Shown here: positions 1 through 8,153 of the stretch, piece after piece
Position numbering within the stretch: position 1 is the stretch's first letter
Layout of the letters: each line of letters begins with the position of its first letter
NCBI RefSeq assembly: GCF_937873765.1
Contig: NZ_CALMZC010000062.1
Coordinates: 1 to 62,997, forward strand
Direction of reading: 5' to 3'
DNA from: an uncultured Thiothrix sp.
GTDB taxonomy: Bacteria; Pseudomonadota; Gammaproteobacteria; Thiotrichales; Thiotrichaceae
Length of the DNA stretch: 62,997 nucleotides
The notes under the pieces: generated by a model
Database searches by the model: none
Told to the model about the DNA's origin: nothing
The model's input: the letters and a program-made list of their open reading frames with translations, nothing else
Made by a program: the position numbers and the translations under genes

Positions 1-324
1 TCAGGTGGCGAGGTTCTGGAATAGTCCGATTCGTGCTTTTGGGCAAAAACACCCATTATGCTGAACAACACCCAGAAGCCAGCCTGATTTTCAGTGCCAT
101 CGACTAAAAACGTACCCAAGGGGAGTAAAGCAGGACGAACGTCACAAAATACCAGCAGGACGGCAAAATGTCAGGATTCAGGAAAATGCGGACGATGTGC
201 TATAGTCATAAGTGCGGTACAGGCTGAGGAGCCGATGACCGCCCAGGGTGATGCGGAAGCGTCCCACATGCAAGGGTGTCTTCGGACACCCTATATTATT
301 CCGGCAACCCGGAATTTGTAGCAA
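1..324. other. Left edge, no convincing gene
   Basis: An open frame on the plus strand ends at a TAA at 105-107 and could be the last ~34 codons of a gene starting outside the window, but I recognise no family. If the window is circular, the frame is closed by a TAG at 62994-62996, so it would not be a gene. Positions 273-292 form a perfect 8-bp stem with a TTCG loop. A single iteron core lies at 311-323, immediately beyond the rep stop codon. Longer frames here have no ribosome site or family likeness. Confidence 0.4.
273..292. terminator. UUCG-capped hairpin downstream of rep
   Basis: AGGGTGTC and GACACCCT pair around a TTCG tetraloop, giving a very stable symmetric hairpin. It lies about 30 bases past the rep stop codon on the minus strand. 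No long T-tract follows on either strand, so it may be a weak terminator or an mRNA-stabilising 3' end rather than a classical intrinsic terminator. Confidence 0.4.
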
Positions 325-1101
325 TTAGGCTGCTTCACTCTCGTCCAAATCTTCCACCACCGGCAACAAGGGTAATTCTTCCTGTTGCGATGCCTTTGTG
401 AAACGGAAATCAATCGCTACCACCGAACGTTGTTCCCTGATTGCTACCCAGGATACCCGCAAGTCGGTATGCGAGTTAATCTGCTCAACGGATGGAACCA
501 GAATACGTGCCTTGAAGTTGGCAAAACGCATATAAGAATCTGACAACTCAAGCATTTCCTTGAAATCTACCAGCGTCACACGGATAGAAGACCGCAGTTT
601 CACGTACTGCTTAAGATACTCATAAACCCGGATAGCATACGTACTGGTCAGATGTGATATGTAGCGCAGGTCATAACTGGTAAAACGCTCATTCAACAGC
701 GTCAAAAATGGCAGTATCTCCGGGGAAAAATTCACCGTAACCCGACCATTACCCCTGTCATACGTCGCCTTACTAACCCAACGAACCTTCTCAACCCTAC
801 CATCTTCAAACCGGGTCTTTACTTCCCGGTTCCACAGCCGTTCTGTTGCATCCTCTAAGGCTTCATAAGCATGGCGAGTCTCAAGCGTATAGGCAGCCGC
901 AAAAGCAGCCGCAGTCACCGCCTTGATGCGCGAAAAAGGCTTCCTTGAGTCAATTTGGGCAATACAAAACAAGATCAGACGTTGCTCATTCAAACTCAAC
1001 GTATAACCCGCTTTCACCAGTTCATTGGATTTGGTAACTTTCCAGTTGGTAATATCATCCACGTGCTGCAATCCTTCACTAGCTGCTACAACTACAAACA
1101 T
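325..1101 (-). CDS. rep: Plasmid replication initiator, Rep_3 (RepB) family
   Basis: Initiator protein expected to bind the iterons just upstream and open the origin. From the ATG at 1099-1101 it has about 258 residues. The segment after NWKVTKSNELVKAGYTLS and the NEQRLILFCIAQID stretch are typical of the first winged-helix domain of Rep_3 initiators; the region around YDLRYISHLTSTYAIRVYEY fits the second. The frame stays open upstream to 1305, but that extension runs through the iterons and translates them as repeated QIPAVRATDS, so I reject it as coding. The chosen ATG sits inside a 7-bp inverted repeat (1092-1107, CTACAAA/TTTGTAG) that could be an autoregulatory operator; no clear Shine-Dalgarno site is visible, so the start is tentative. 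Confidence 0.88.
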   Translation of the reverse strand: MFVVVAASEGLQHVDDITNWKVTKSNELVKAGYTLSLNEQRLILFCIAQIDSRKPFSRIKAVTAAAFAAAYTLETRHAYEALEDATERLWNREVKTRFEDGRVEKVRWVSKATYDRGNGRVTVNFSPEILPFLTLLNERFTSYDLRYISHLTSTYAIRVYEYLKQYVKLRSSIRVTLVDFKEMLELSDSYMRFANFKARILVPSVEQINSHTDLRVSWVAIREQRSVVAIDFRFTKASQQEELPLLPVVEDLDESEAA

Positions 1102-1180
1102 TTGTAGCAGTAGCAGAAGGATAGCACAAAAATCCGTGGATAACTCTGTTGGTATCTTGTTGATAAAATGTGGATTGTCA

Positions 1181-1277
1181 GAATCTGTAGCACGAACAGC
1201 CGGAATCTGTAGCACGAACTCGGAATCTGTAGCATTGAACCCGGAATCTGTAGCACGAACAGCCGGAATCTGTAGCA
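1181..1277 (+). repeat. Five tandem iterons of oriV
   Basis: The 12-base core GAATCTGTAGCA occurs at 1181, 1203, 1223, 1244 and 1266, a spacing of 20-22 bases, about two helical turns. Flanking bases (CGAACAGCCG, CGAACTCG) are partly conserved. Tandem repeats at this spacing directly upstream of a Rep_3 gene are the usual Rep binding sites and also set copy number and incompatibility. Confidence 0.9.
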
Positions 1278-1289
1278 GATAACCATTGT

Positions 1290-1396
1290 AACCTAATGAT
1301 AACAAAAAAGAAATCCAATCCTAAAATCTTAAAAAAAGAAAACAAGATAAATATTTAAAAACAAGTCATAGTAGACACACAAAAATCTGTGGATAA
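1290..1396. other. Origin of replication: A+T-rich stretch and DnaA box
   Basis: Beyond the iterons lies a strongly A+T-rich stretch (about 1300-1380, rich in A runs), suited to origin melting. It is followed by TGTGGATAA at 1388-1396, a perfect DnaA box (TTATCCACA) on the minus strand. A second near-match, GTGGATAA, sits at 1136-1143 between the iterons and rep. The order DnaA box, A+T-rich region, iterons, rep is the standard layout of iteron plasmid origins. Confidence 0.75.
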
Positions 1397-1885
1397 CCAA
1401 GCACTTCAAGGTAAAAAGACCCAACCCTTCGCACCTAAAGGTGCTACGCCCTGTCCTACGGACAGCCTACAAGGAATTCCCTTTGGTCATACGCTCTTTG
1501 TCTTGGGGCGTTGCCCCAAACCCCAAGGTATTTATACCAGGATGATGATGTATTTCTTCTCCTGACTGACGATTTGGGGAAATTAAAGGGCGATATGGAC
1601 ATTATTTCGCAGTAGTGATAGCGGGATGGTTTTACATTGGTTGGATTTTTAGCCAGTAAAGGTGTTCTAGTCAGGAATTGGGTGACTGGTTCCGGTTTCG
1701 TGCTACAAATTCCGGGTTGGGATTCGAGTTTTTCATGTAAAACTTCCCCGCTTAACCCTTTGAAGGTTGTTTTTTCGGTTATTAGGTCTAAGATACTGCT
1801 AAAGCCAATGGTATGCACCTCTATAGGTTGTTATATAGGTTGTATTTACGGCTCTAAATGAAAACCTGACTACACGAGGACATCC
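1397..1885. other. Intergenic region between oriV and the par operon
   Basis: No gene found. It contains several small inverted repeats (GCACCTAAAGGTGC near 1430; CTGTCC/GGACAG near 1452-1466), a copy of the CATCATCCTGG-type repeat on the minus strand (about 1502-1547), one isolated iteron core on the minus strand (1701-1713) and, just before parA, two direct repeats TATAGGTTGT at 1822-1831 and 1834-1843. The 12-base step of the last pair suggests an operator for ParA, ParB or the KorA-like protein. Confidence 0.5.
1822..1843 (+). promoter_or_regulatory. Direct repeats upstream of parA, possible operator
   Basis: TATAGGTTGT is repeated exactly at 1822-1831 and 1834-1843, 43 bases before the parA ATG. 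Partition operons are normally autoregulated by ParA, ParB or a KorA-type repressor, and all three are encoded just downstream, so this is a plausible control site. Nothing in the sequence shows which protein binds. Confidence 0.4.
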
Positions 1886-2653
1886 ATGGGAAAAATCCTG
1901 ACGGTGGCGATCCACAAAGGGGGGACAGGAAAAACCACCCTTGTATCACACCTTGCCCTGTATGCACGAAGCAAGAAGCTATCTGTCCTGATCATCGACA
2001 TGGATGCCCAAGGTAATATCAGTGCTTTCTTCAATGTTGAGTCACCTACAGCCGGAGCATCAGCCCTGTTCTTAGAAGGGCAGGAAGCACCCATGCATAG
2101 CATTGATGGTGAAGACTTCAAACTGATACCCGCTGACAACGGATTATTGGGGATTGAACGCCTGCCTTTTGAGAGTGTGCAGCTATATCGGCAACGCTTG
2201 CGCAGCTTCGCTGCCACTTTTGATCTGGTGATCCTGGACACCCCTCCATCCATGGGATTCTCCATGCTGGCCCCGTTAATTGCGTCTGATTTTGCTGTAG
2301 CTCCTGTTATCCCTGATGCGTACAGCATCCGTGGGGTCAAGTCCCTGTACGCCAAAATCAAGGCAGTGCGCAGCAAACACAACCCGTCCCTGAAATTTCT
2401 CGGACTGGTGCTGAACCGCTGGAACAGCCGGAATTCACAACAGGTGGAAATGGTGAAGAAATTCCAGGAACTGCTGCCGGGACAGTTGATTGCCAAACCA
2501 CTTGCAGACCGTTCTGCCATTGCCAATGCGGCCTATGATAGTAAAGCCGTATGGGATAAACCCAATGGTGGTGCTGCACGGGTAGCCGCAGTCGAGATGC
2601 TGGAAGTCATGGCGGAAATTATGGAAAAAATGGGCATGAGGAACAAAGGATGA
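1886..2653 (+). CDS. parA: ParA-family partition ATPase
   Basis: Walker-type ATPase of 255 residues that should move plasmid copies to daughter cells together with ParB. The deviant Walker A motif HKGGTGKTTL is at residues 9-18, the second conserved region IIDMDAQGN follows near residue 37, and Walker B (VILDTPPSMG) is near residue 117. There is no N-terminal DNA-binding domain, so this is the short ParA type. A GAGGA ribosome site at 1876-1880 supports the ATG. The stop overlaps the parB start by four bases (ATGA), a sign of translational coupling. Confidence 0.93.
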   Translation: MGKILTVAIHKGGTGKTTLVSHLALYARSKKLSVLIIDMDAQGNISAFFNVESPTAGASALFLEGQEAPMHSIDGEDFKLIPADNGLLGIERLPFESVQLYRQRLRSFAATFDLVILDTPPSMGFSMLAPLIASDFAVAPVIPDAYSIRGVKSLYAKIKAVRSKHNPSLKFLGLVLNRWNSRNSQQVEMVKKFQELLPGQLIAKPLADRSAIANAAYDSKAVWDKPNGGAARVAAVEMLEVMAEIMEKMGMRNKG

Positions 2654-3636
2654 GAGATGATGATTTCGGGTTAGGTTCCCTAGCCGCAGAACTGGAAGCA
2701 GATACTACTGTCATTGCCGAGTTGCTATTGCACCAGATTTCCCCCGACCCAGAACAACCCCGCAAGTCGATTGATCCCGAAAAGTTGCAGCAACTGGCGG
2801 ATTCCATCAAGGCACAAGGTGTCATTCAACCGATTGTGGTACGTAATGGGAATGCGTTTGACAGCTACATTATTGTAGCCGGTGAACGTCGCTGGCGGGC
2901 GGCACAGATTGCTGGTCTGAATACCATTCCTGCTGTAGTACGCGAATTTGAACAAACTGCCCTAGCAGCAGCCCAGATCATTGAGAACATTGACCGGGAA
3001 GGCTTCACTCTGTTGGATGAAGTACGGGCAGTCATGAAAATGTGTGAGCTTTGTGGATCAGCCAAATCTGCCGGGGAGGCACTGGGAAAACCCAAGGCGT
3101 GGATCTCGCAGCGGGTCAAAATTGGCACTGTTGGTGGGATCATCGAAACCTTCATTGAAGAGGGTGACAGCACCGATGTAATGGGTACTTACCAGCTCGC
3201 CCGTTTCACGGAAAAGCACCTGGAAGAGGGCAAACAATTCATTGAAAACTGGATCCAGCACCCGGAATCACGGGGCAGTTTGCGGGAGAAAGTAGCCGAG
3301 TTGTTTTTCCAGATGGACAGACCAAAGCCAGCCAGTGCTAACCAGGACGAAACCCCCGTATCTGCTACAAATTCCGGGTCAATGGAGGCCGTTACACCTG
3401 TTCAGACCGAACCAAAACCTGCTGTTTCTTCTGTTGTAGATCCGGTTGAACATAAACCTGTCCCTGCAAGTGTGCAACAGGACGGAAGCAAACCCAAAGC
3501 TGCCCCAAAGGCAGAACATAAGCCGGAAAATGTAGTCAATTTCCGGGTGGGAGACGAAGAGATTTTCCTGCAAACACCAATCCGCACGATTGTCCTAAAC
3601 AAAGCGATGTTAAAGGTCATCCATGATCAACTGTAG
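2650..3636 (+). CDS. parB: ParB-family partition protein
   Basis: DNA-binding partner of ParA, 328 residues. The ParB/Spo0J N-terminal nuclease-like domain spans about residues 25-115, with the GERRWRAAQIAG motif of the CTP-binding fold near residue 77. A helix-turn-helix segment follows (SAGEALGKPKAWISQRVK, about 142-159). A proline- and alanine-rich linker and a basic C-terminal dimerisation segment complete it. An isolated iteron core (3363-3375) lies inside the linker coding sequence, where the protein is least constrained. No parS palindrome was identified with confidence. Confidence 0.92.
   Translation: MRDDDFGLGSLAAELEADTTVIAELLLHQISPDPEQPRKSIDPEKLQQLADSIKAQGVIQPIVVRNGNAFDSYIIVAGERRWRAAQIAGLNTIPAVVREFEQTALAAAQIIENIDREGFTLLDEVRAVMKMCELCGSAKSAGEALGKPKAWISQRVKIGTVGGIIETFIEEGDSTDVMGTYQLARFTEKHLEEGKQFIENWIQHPESRGSLREKVAELFFQMDRPKPASANQDETPVSATNSGSMEAVTPVQTEPKPAVSSVVDPVEHKPVPASVQQDGSKPKAAPKAEHKPENVVNFRVGDEEIFLQTPIRTIVLNKAMLKVIHDQL
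3363..3375 (-). repeat. Isolated iteron core inside parB
   Basis: The minus strand reads GGAATTTGTAGCA, one base different from the oriV core GGAATCTGTAGCA and identical to the copies at 311-323 and 1701-1713. It falls in the linker of ParB. It may be a Rep binding site outside the origin. Confidence 0.55.
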
Positions 3637-4039
3637 GTTGTCAGAGGAGGATTTCAGGCGGGCAGTTGCCACCCTGAAACGTTTTAGGGAACGTCCCCAA
3701 CAAGCAGCATGGCGGGTACTGGTTGCAGGGGAAACGCTGGAGACAGCAGCCTCTGTACTGGATATTTCCAAAGAGGCCGTCAGGAAATCCGTTGGTAGGG
3801 TTGCCACTGCATGGCAGCACCTAAACCTCTCGGAACTGGATGCCGCCCGTGAAGCCGCTATTGGTCTGATGCGGGAAATCATGCCGGGACAAGGTATCCC
3901 GGAGGGTTGGGAACCTGTGGTTGTTTACCTGCCACGCAGCATGGCAAAAAGTATCCGTGAACTGGAAGTCCAGCAACTGGCTGCGGTACAAAAGAATAAT
4001 AACAGCAATCCTGCAAACACCCAGACAGCACACCATTAA
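3623..4039 (+). CDS. KorA/TrfB-like transcriptional repressor
   Basis: 138-residue DNA-binding protein resembling TrfB/KorA of IncP-type plasmids, which repress replication, partition and transfer operons. The N-terminal half contains a helix-turn-helix (TLETAASVLDISKEAVRKSV, about residues 36-55) preceded by a helix starting RLSEEDFRRAV, the arrangement of the KorA fold. The start overlaps the end of parB by 14 bases. The tail is rich in N and Q and ends in HH. I do not see the canonical IncP operator nearby, so its specificity is unknown. Confidence 0.7.
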   Translation: MINCRLSEEDFRRAVATLKRFRERPQQAAWRVLVAGETLETAASVLDISKEAVRKSVGRVATAWQHLNLSELDAAREAAIGLMREIMPGQGIPEGWEPVVVYLPRSMAKSIRELEVQQLAAVQKNNNSNPANTQTAHH

Positions 4040-4464
4040 TGCCGGACGCATATCCAAATCTGCTGCTGACAGGCAAACATGGGCTGTATTCACTGCGTCT
4101 GGTGGCAGGTCGTCCCGCACAGGTTGTGGCAGGAAAGCAGCACAAAGGTCTGCTGTTTGAAGCAGGACAGACCTTCTGTTATGTGCTGGCAGGCGGTGGG
4201 CAAGCCAGTGCCTGGGTGGTACGCAACCGGGCAGGTCAGCATTCATTACCGGGGCTGGAAAAGCCGGTGGTACTGTTGCTGGAGGCTGCCGGGAAACTGC
4301 GGGTACAACGCTTGTTGAAGACCTTCAAATTGCTCAAGGATAACCACACCAACCTCACCACCATCCCTCTGGAAACCTTCATCCTGTGGGATGCCCTATT
4401 GGCAGGCAAACGCTATCAACCGGACTGGATATTGGCAAAGCTACCCGCTGCTGATGGGGGCTGA
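4039..4464 (+). CDS. Hypothetical protein of the par operon
   Basis: 141 residues, family not recognised. Its ATG overlaps the stop of the KorA-like gene by one base (TAATG), so it is almost certainly translated in the same operon. The N-terminal part is rich in beta-strand-like segments (HGLYSLRLVAG, FCYVLAGGGQASAWVV), and a basic stretch (RVQRLLKTFKLLKDN) lies near residue 95. No signal peptide or membrane helix is seen. Position after parA-parB-korA suggests a plasmid maintenance or control role, but that is inference. Confidence 0.7.
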   Translation: MPDAYPNLLLTGKHGLYSLRLVAGRPAQVVAGKQHKGLLFEAGQTFCYVLAGGGQASAWVVRNRAGQHSLPGLEKPVVLLLEAAGKLRVQRLLKTFKLLKDNHTNLTTIPLETFILWDALLAGKRYQPDWILAKLPAADGG

Positions 4465-4474
4465 TTGGGCTTCG

Positions 4475-4487
4475 TGCTACAGATTCC
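4475..4487 (-). repeat. Isolated iteron core, exact match to oriV
   Basis: The minus strand reads GGAATCTGTAGCA, identical to the oriV iteron core plus its preceding G, with the same CGAA extension on the 3' side and CCGGAA on the 5' side. It lies between the end of the par operon and the stop of the convergent deoxyribosyltransferase gene. An exact copy in a non-coding gap is unlikely to be chance. Confidence 0.65.
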
Positions 4488-4489
4488 GG

Positions 4490-4966
4490 CTATCGCTGGC
4501 GGGTTGATGGCAGCCCCAATGCCTGCAAGACAACACCCACCAGATCATCCCGGTCATGCACGATCCTGTCACAGGCCATCTCAATCATGGCATTGACAAT
4601 GGCGGTGGCGGATTCACCGGCTTTACGGAAATCGGTGCGGATACCGATGATGGTTTGCCCTGCTGATTTGCGGCTGAAGAAGTAACCTATCTCCCAAGCT
4701 GTGCCATCGTCCACCTGCGTCCCATCCAGCAAGGCCACCACGATATGGGCATTGTCCAGACCGTCCTTGCAGCGCCGGAATATCTCCTGCCGGGCAGCAC
4801 TGCCCAACGTGGCTATCTCTTCGCTCGTGATTAGTTCATAAGGCCAGATGACATCCAAAGCCATGTCCCGTTGTGCCGCTGACTGCAACAGCAATGCCTT
4901 GGTCTGGGTGTGCCAGATGCGTTCTGCTTCTGTGAACAATGGCCCGGCGAGGTAAATGCAGGTCAT
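4490..4966 (-). CDS. Nucleoside 2-deoxyribosyltransferase family protein
   Basis: About 158 residues from the ATG at 4964-4966; an alternative start is at 4978. Enzymes of this family exchange the base on 2'-deoxyribonucleosides or hydrolyse them. The N-terminal IYLAGPLFTEAE is the family hallmark, and VALLDGTQVDDGTAWEIGY carries the conserved D...D.GT..E.G set, including the likely catalytic glutamate. It is cytosolic with no signal. The gene is convergent to the par operon. On a plasmid it may act in nucleotide salvage or in altering nucleotide pools during infection; the sequence does not show which. Confidence 0.85.
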   Translation of the reverse strand: MTCIYLAGPLFTEAERIWHTQTKALLLQSAAQRDMALDVIWPYELITSEEIATLGSAARQEIFRRCKDGLDNAHIVVALLDGTQVDDGTAWEIGYFFSRKSAGQTIIGIRTDFRKAGESATAIVNAMIEMACDRIVHDRDDLVGVVLQALGLPSTRQR

Positions 4967-5118
4967 GCAGGTGTACATCCTTGGTGATTTGGAGAGCGGC
5001 CTACTATAGCAGCTCGGATGGGTTTCCGTTCACGGTGAGTGACCATTGGTAGCAGCAAAAGAACAGGGTAGTCTGGCGATTGTGGCGCAACCAGACCAGG
5101 CATTTTAGGGTACATATC

Positions 5119-5136
5119 CCCCGTTGCGTGACGGGG
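5119..5136. other. Inverted repeat upstream of traF
   Basis: CCCCGT and ACGGGG pair around a 6-base loop, 78 bases before the chosen traF start. It could be a regulatory site or a weak terminator. The surrounding 4979-5213 interval contains no other gene. Confidence 0.3.
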
Positions 5137-5213
5137 AATGGATGGCAGATAAGGGGTTGGCTTGTATCGGCCAACAGGACATGGGTTGGGATTTATTCGG
5201 GAAGGAGGGTGAT

Positions 5214-5723
5214 ATGCACTGGCGTGGACGCATCGTGCTGTTGTTGGTGGTGATGGGGTGTGTGCTGGCAACCATCGTGGTAGCAAAGATGAAAACCCCG
5301 CTGCTGATCTGGAACACCACCAGCAGTTTGCCGAAAGGTTTTTACAAGGTTGAACCCGGTTATACCTACGGTGACATTGTGGCATTCGACATCCCGGCAC
5401 ATTTCCGTCCGCTGGTGCAGGAACGCGGCTGGATCCCGTTGTATGACCGATTATTGAAACGGATTGTGGGCAGGGCAGGGGATACCATTTGCATCCACCA
5501 GACAGACATTACCCTAAACGGTGAATGGTTTGATAAAACCAGTCTAAGCGACTCGAAAGGCAGACCCATGCCGCAACTGGATGGTTGCCATACTGTGCAA
5601 ACTGGACACCTTTGGGTGATGCTGAAAGACAACCCGTTGTCGCTGGATTCGCGCTATTTTGGGGAGGTGGATGAGGCGACAGTTTACGGCAAGGCAAGCC
5701 TTGTCTGGGGCTATCAACACTGA
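5214..5723 (+). CDS. traF: Conjugative signal peptidase, TraF (S26) family
   Basis: Membrane peptidase of 169 residues that in P-type systems processes and cyclises the TrbC pilin. An N-terminal membrane segment (IVLLLVVMGCVLATIVVA) comes first. Then the SLPKGFYKV box holds the catalytic serine, and YDRLLKRIVGRAGDTICI contains the catalytic lysine. The YDRLLKRIVG and GHLWVMLKDNPLSLDSRYFG boxes match the S26 order. I chose the ATG at 5214 because GGAGG sits at 5204-5208; an in-frame TTG at 5124 lacks support. Its likely substrate, TrbC, is encoded 38 kb away at 43743-44078. Confidence 0.9.
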   Translation: MHWRGRIVLLLVVMGCVLATIVVAKMKTPLLIWNTTSSLPKGFYKVEPGYTYGDIVAFDIPAHFRPLVQERGWIPLYDRLLKRIVGRAGDTICIHQTDITLNGEWFDKTSLSDSKGRPMPQLDGCHTVQTGHLWVMLKDNPLSLDSRYFGEVDEATVYGKASLVWGYQH

Positions 5724-6209
5724 GAATGGTGCAGCGTTTGTTGCACCCCATTTTGCAAGTATCCTGCATTGCTGCTGCAAAACCTTTTGCAATCCTGCTG
5801 CAACCGTTCTGCGGTTTCTGCCCTGAACGGATACACAAGCATCCCTTCCCACGTTGCTTTACCTGCCTGCCCGCTAAACCCATCCTGTATCAGGGCTACC
5901 CAGCACAGCAAGAGCCTGTCCACCCAGACGGCTTGCGGTTGCCTTGGGTATTCCTTGTCCCATCATCCTGGTGGTAAATACCTTGGGGTCTGGGGTGACA
6001 CCCCAGCTAAATCATGTAGTAGTAGAAAAGATACCGCTCGTCAGCGGTTAGCTTGTGGGGAAATGTGTAGTGCAAGATAAAGGTGTTGTAGCAGGTACTT
6101 TTCAAGTCCCTGAAAACCCACACTAAATGATTCTACAACGGTGTGTAGGTTTGTAGCTTGCTGATAACAACTTATTGTATTTAAAGCAATAACCATTCTA
6201 CAGGATGTC
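5724..6209. other. Intergenic region, probable oriT
   Basis: No credible gene. The position directly upstream of the relaxase gene is where oriT is usually found. A 6-bp perfect inverted repeat (ACCGCT-CGTC-AGCGGT, 6033-6048) precedes A- and T-rich sequence. Several ATCCTG motifs, the core of the IncP-type nick site, occur at about 5761, 5792 and 5881; none can be singled out as the nick. A copy of the CATCATCCTGG repeat occupies 5961-6008. Confidence 0.45.
5961..6008 (+). repeat. CATCATCCTGG / TACCTTGGGG dispersed repeat
   Basis: CATCATCCTGG is followed by AAATACCTTGGGGT and a GGGG...CCCC stem. The same order of blocks occurs at about 1502-1547 (minus strand) and 59266-59310, and the first half alone at 38941-38962. 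All copies are outside genes. Confidence 0.6.
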
Positions 6210-8153
6210 ATGATGGGTAAAAAGGACACTTACGACGACCTCCCACTTCGGGTTGACCTGCGGGCGAAAAAGAAGGGAGAACCTGCCGTTTCCTTGCGCC
6301 GTGGTAGTGCGAAGCCTAAACGTCTTTCCAACCTGAAACCCTCGCGCATTGGACCCATTCGTGGTGTCTCAGCCCCTGCAACCCGTACCCCTGAACGCCT
6401 GGGATCCCGCCGGGTGGTGGTCAAAGCAAGAGTCATCAAAATGACCGCTTACGGGGTTGGTGCTGCCAAACTTCACCTGCGTTACCTTGACCGTGAAGGG
6501 ACAGGTCAGGGTACAGAACGTGAGGGCTTTTTTGACCGCGAAGGGGAGGGGATCCAGCGTCAGGAAGTGGATGCTATTCGTGAAGGTGAGCCGCACCAGT
6601 TCCGTTTGATTGTTTCACCGGAAGATGCGGAACGTCTGGATCTGAAAGATTACACCCGCAAGCTGATGGGACAGGTGGAGTCAGACCTTGGACGCAAGCT
6701 GGACTGGAAGGCCATTAACCACTACAACACCGATAACCCCCACACCCATATTGTGATCCACGGTCTTGACCAAGAAGGTGGGGAAGTTTTCATTGACCGT
6801 GAGTACATCTCTAACGGTATCCGCCATCGTGCCGCCGAGCTGGCAACCCAGGAACTTGGCCACCGGCTGGAACACGAAATCCGTGACTCCATCCAGAAAG
6901 AAATCAAGGCGAAGTCATTCACCCGCGCCGACCGTGAACTGATCCAGCAATCCCAGGATAACCGCATTACCTTTGATATTGCCGGGGATACCCCGGCTGC
7001 CCGGTTGCAACGCTCGCGGTTATTGGGACGTTTGCAGGAACTGGAGCGTTTTGGCTATGCAGAAAAGGTTGCCGGGCAACAATGGCGTTTGGCAGACAAC
7101 CTGCCGGACAAACTGAAACAACTGGGACAATACGATGAGGCGATGACCCGGCTAAAACGTGCAGAACAGCAGTTAGGGCATCCCGCCAGTGGCTACCGCC
7201 TGCATGACCCGGCTACCGTCACGCCGCTGGAAGGGGTAGTTCTTGACCGTGGCCTTAGTGATGAAATGTCCGAGCGAGGCTACCTTATTTTGGGAAGCCG
7301 TGATGGGATCTTGCATCAAGTTCCTGTCAGTAACCTCTCACAAGAGGAAACCAAGGTCGGTCAGGTCATCCGGGTGCAGGTACTGGAGGAAAAGTCCGTC
7401 AAGGCTGCTGACTGGAATATTGCCGGTTACGCGGCGGCACATGACGGGATTTACCATGCAGAATCCCATGCGACCTGGGCGATAGAGGCCGGGAAGATTA
7501 CCCCCACACAGCAAGAGAGTTACCTCCACGCTCACCAGCTTCGTTTGAACACGCTCTCCAATCTGGGTGTGGTGAAGTCCATTGAGGGTAATCGCTGGCA
7601 AATCCCGGAAGACCTGCCTGACCAGGTGCAAGCATTGGCACAGAAAGACAGCCGTACTACCCGCGCTGCGTTCGTTGCCCAGCACCAACTCCCTATAGAT
7701 ACCCAAGTCACTTACCGTGGTCGTACTTGGCTAGATGAGCATTATCACGAGCTGATAGAAGACGGTAGGCCGCAAGGTGTCGCCATCAAGTTGCGCAATA
7801 CCGCTGCGTTACGAGCGCAATGGTTAGCGGGGCAGGGGCTGGAAGCCGGGACACAGGCTTCCCGTTCGGCACTGGACGAGATGGAACGCCAGACACTGGT
7901 GGCACAGATCAAGCAAAAGACAGGGCTACCTTTCCGCCCGTTGGCAGCCGGTGAATCCATGCAAGGTAAGGTGTTGGGGGTGGTCGATGTCCCATCCAAC
8001 CGCCGCTATGCAGTGGTAGCCAACAGTAAGGAATTTTCCATGGTTCCGTGGAAACAGGAACCCCTGCCACCCAAAGGCATGAACATGGCTATTGGCATCA
8101 ACCCGCAGGGTAGGGCGTGGAGTAAACAGATTCAGAAGGGGATCGCACGATGA
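6210..8153 (+). CDS. Relaxase / mobilisation nuclease (MOBP-like, DUF3363)
   Basis: 647-residue protein expected to nick oriT and pilot the transferred strand. The N-terminal ~65 residues are basic and disordered-looking. A relaxase domain follows: TAYGVGAAKLHLRYLDREG (about 78-96) holds candidate catalytic tyrosines, and HYNTDNPHTHIVIHG (about 170-184) holds the metal-binding histidines. The C-terminal ~400 residues, including ITFDIAGDTPAARLQRSRLL, match the DUF3363 relaxase type. Two ATGs lie at 6210 and 6213, so the start is ambiguous by one codon. The stop overlaps the coupling-protein start (ATGA). Confidence 0.9.
   Translation: MMGKKDTYDDLPLRVDLRAKKKGEPAVSLRRGSAKPKRLSNLKPSRIGPIRGVSAPATRTPERLGSRRVVVKARVIKMTAYGVGAAKLHLRYLDREGTGQGTEREGFFDREGEGIQRQEVDAIREGEPHQFRLIVSPEDAERLDLKDYTRKLMGQVESDLGRKLDWKAINHYNTDNPHTHIVIHGLDQEGGEVFIDREYISNGIRHRAAELATQELGHRLEHEIRDSIQKEIKAKSFTRADRELIQQSQDNRITFDIAGDTPAARLQRSRLLGRLQELERFGYAEKVAGQQWRLADNLPDKLKQLGQYDEAMTRLKRAEQQLGHPASGYRLHDPATVTPLEGVVLDRGLSDEMSERGYLILGSRDGILHQVPVSNLSQEETKVGQVIRVQVLEEKSVKAADWNIAGYAAAHDGIYHAESHATWAIEAGKITPTQQESYLHAHQLRLNTLSNLGVVKSIEGNRWQIPEDLPDQVQALAQKDSRTTRAAFVAQHQLPIDTQVTYRGRTWLDEHYHELIEDGRPQGVAIKLRNTAALRAQWLAGQGLEAGTQASRSALDEMERQTLVAQIKQKTGLPFRPLAAGESMQGKVLGVVDVPSNRRYAVVANSKEFSMVPWKQEPLPPKGMNMAIGINPQGRAWSKQIQKGIAR

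Noticed and set aside
94..321. 75-codon open frame at the left edge
   Set aside because: No ribosome site, unusual composition, overlap with the UUCG hairpin and an iteron; no family likeness.
1102..1305. N-terminal extension of Rep through the iterons
   Set aside because: It merely translates the repeats (QIPAVRATDS twice), and Rep_3 proteins start close to the NWKVTKSNEL region.
1456..1861. Open frames on both strands between oriV and parA
   Set aside because: They run through repeats and hairpins, carry no ribosome site and show no family features.
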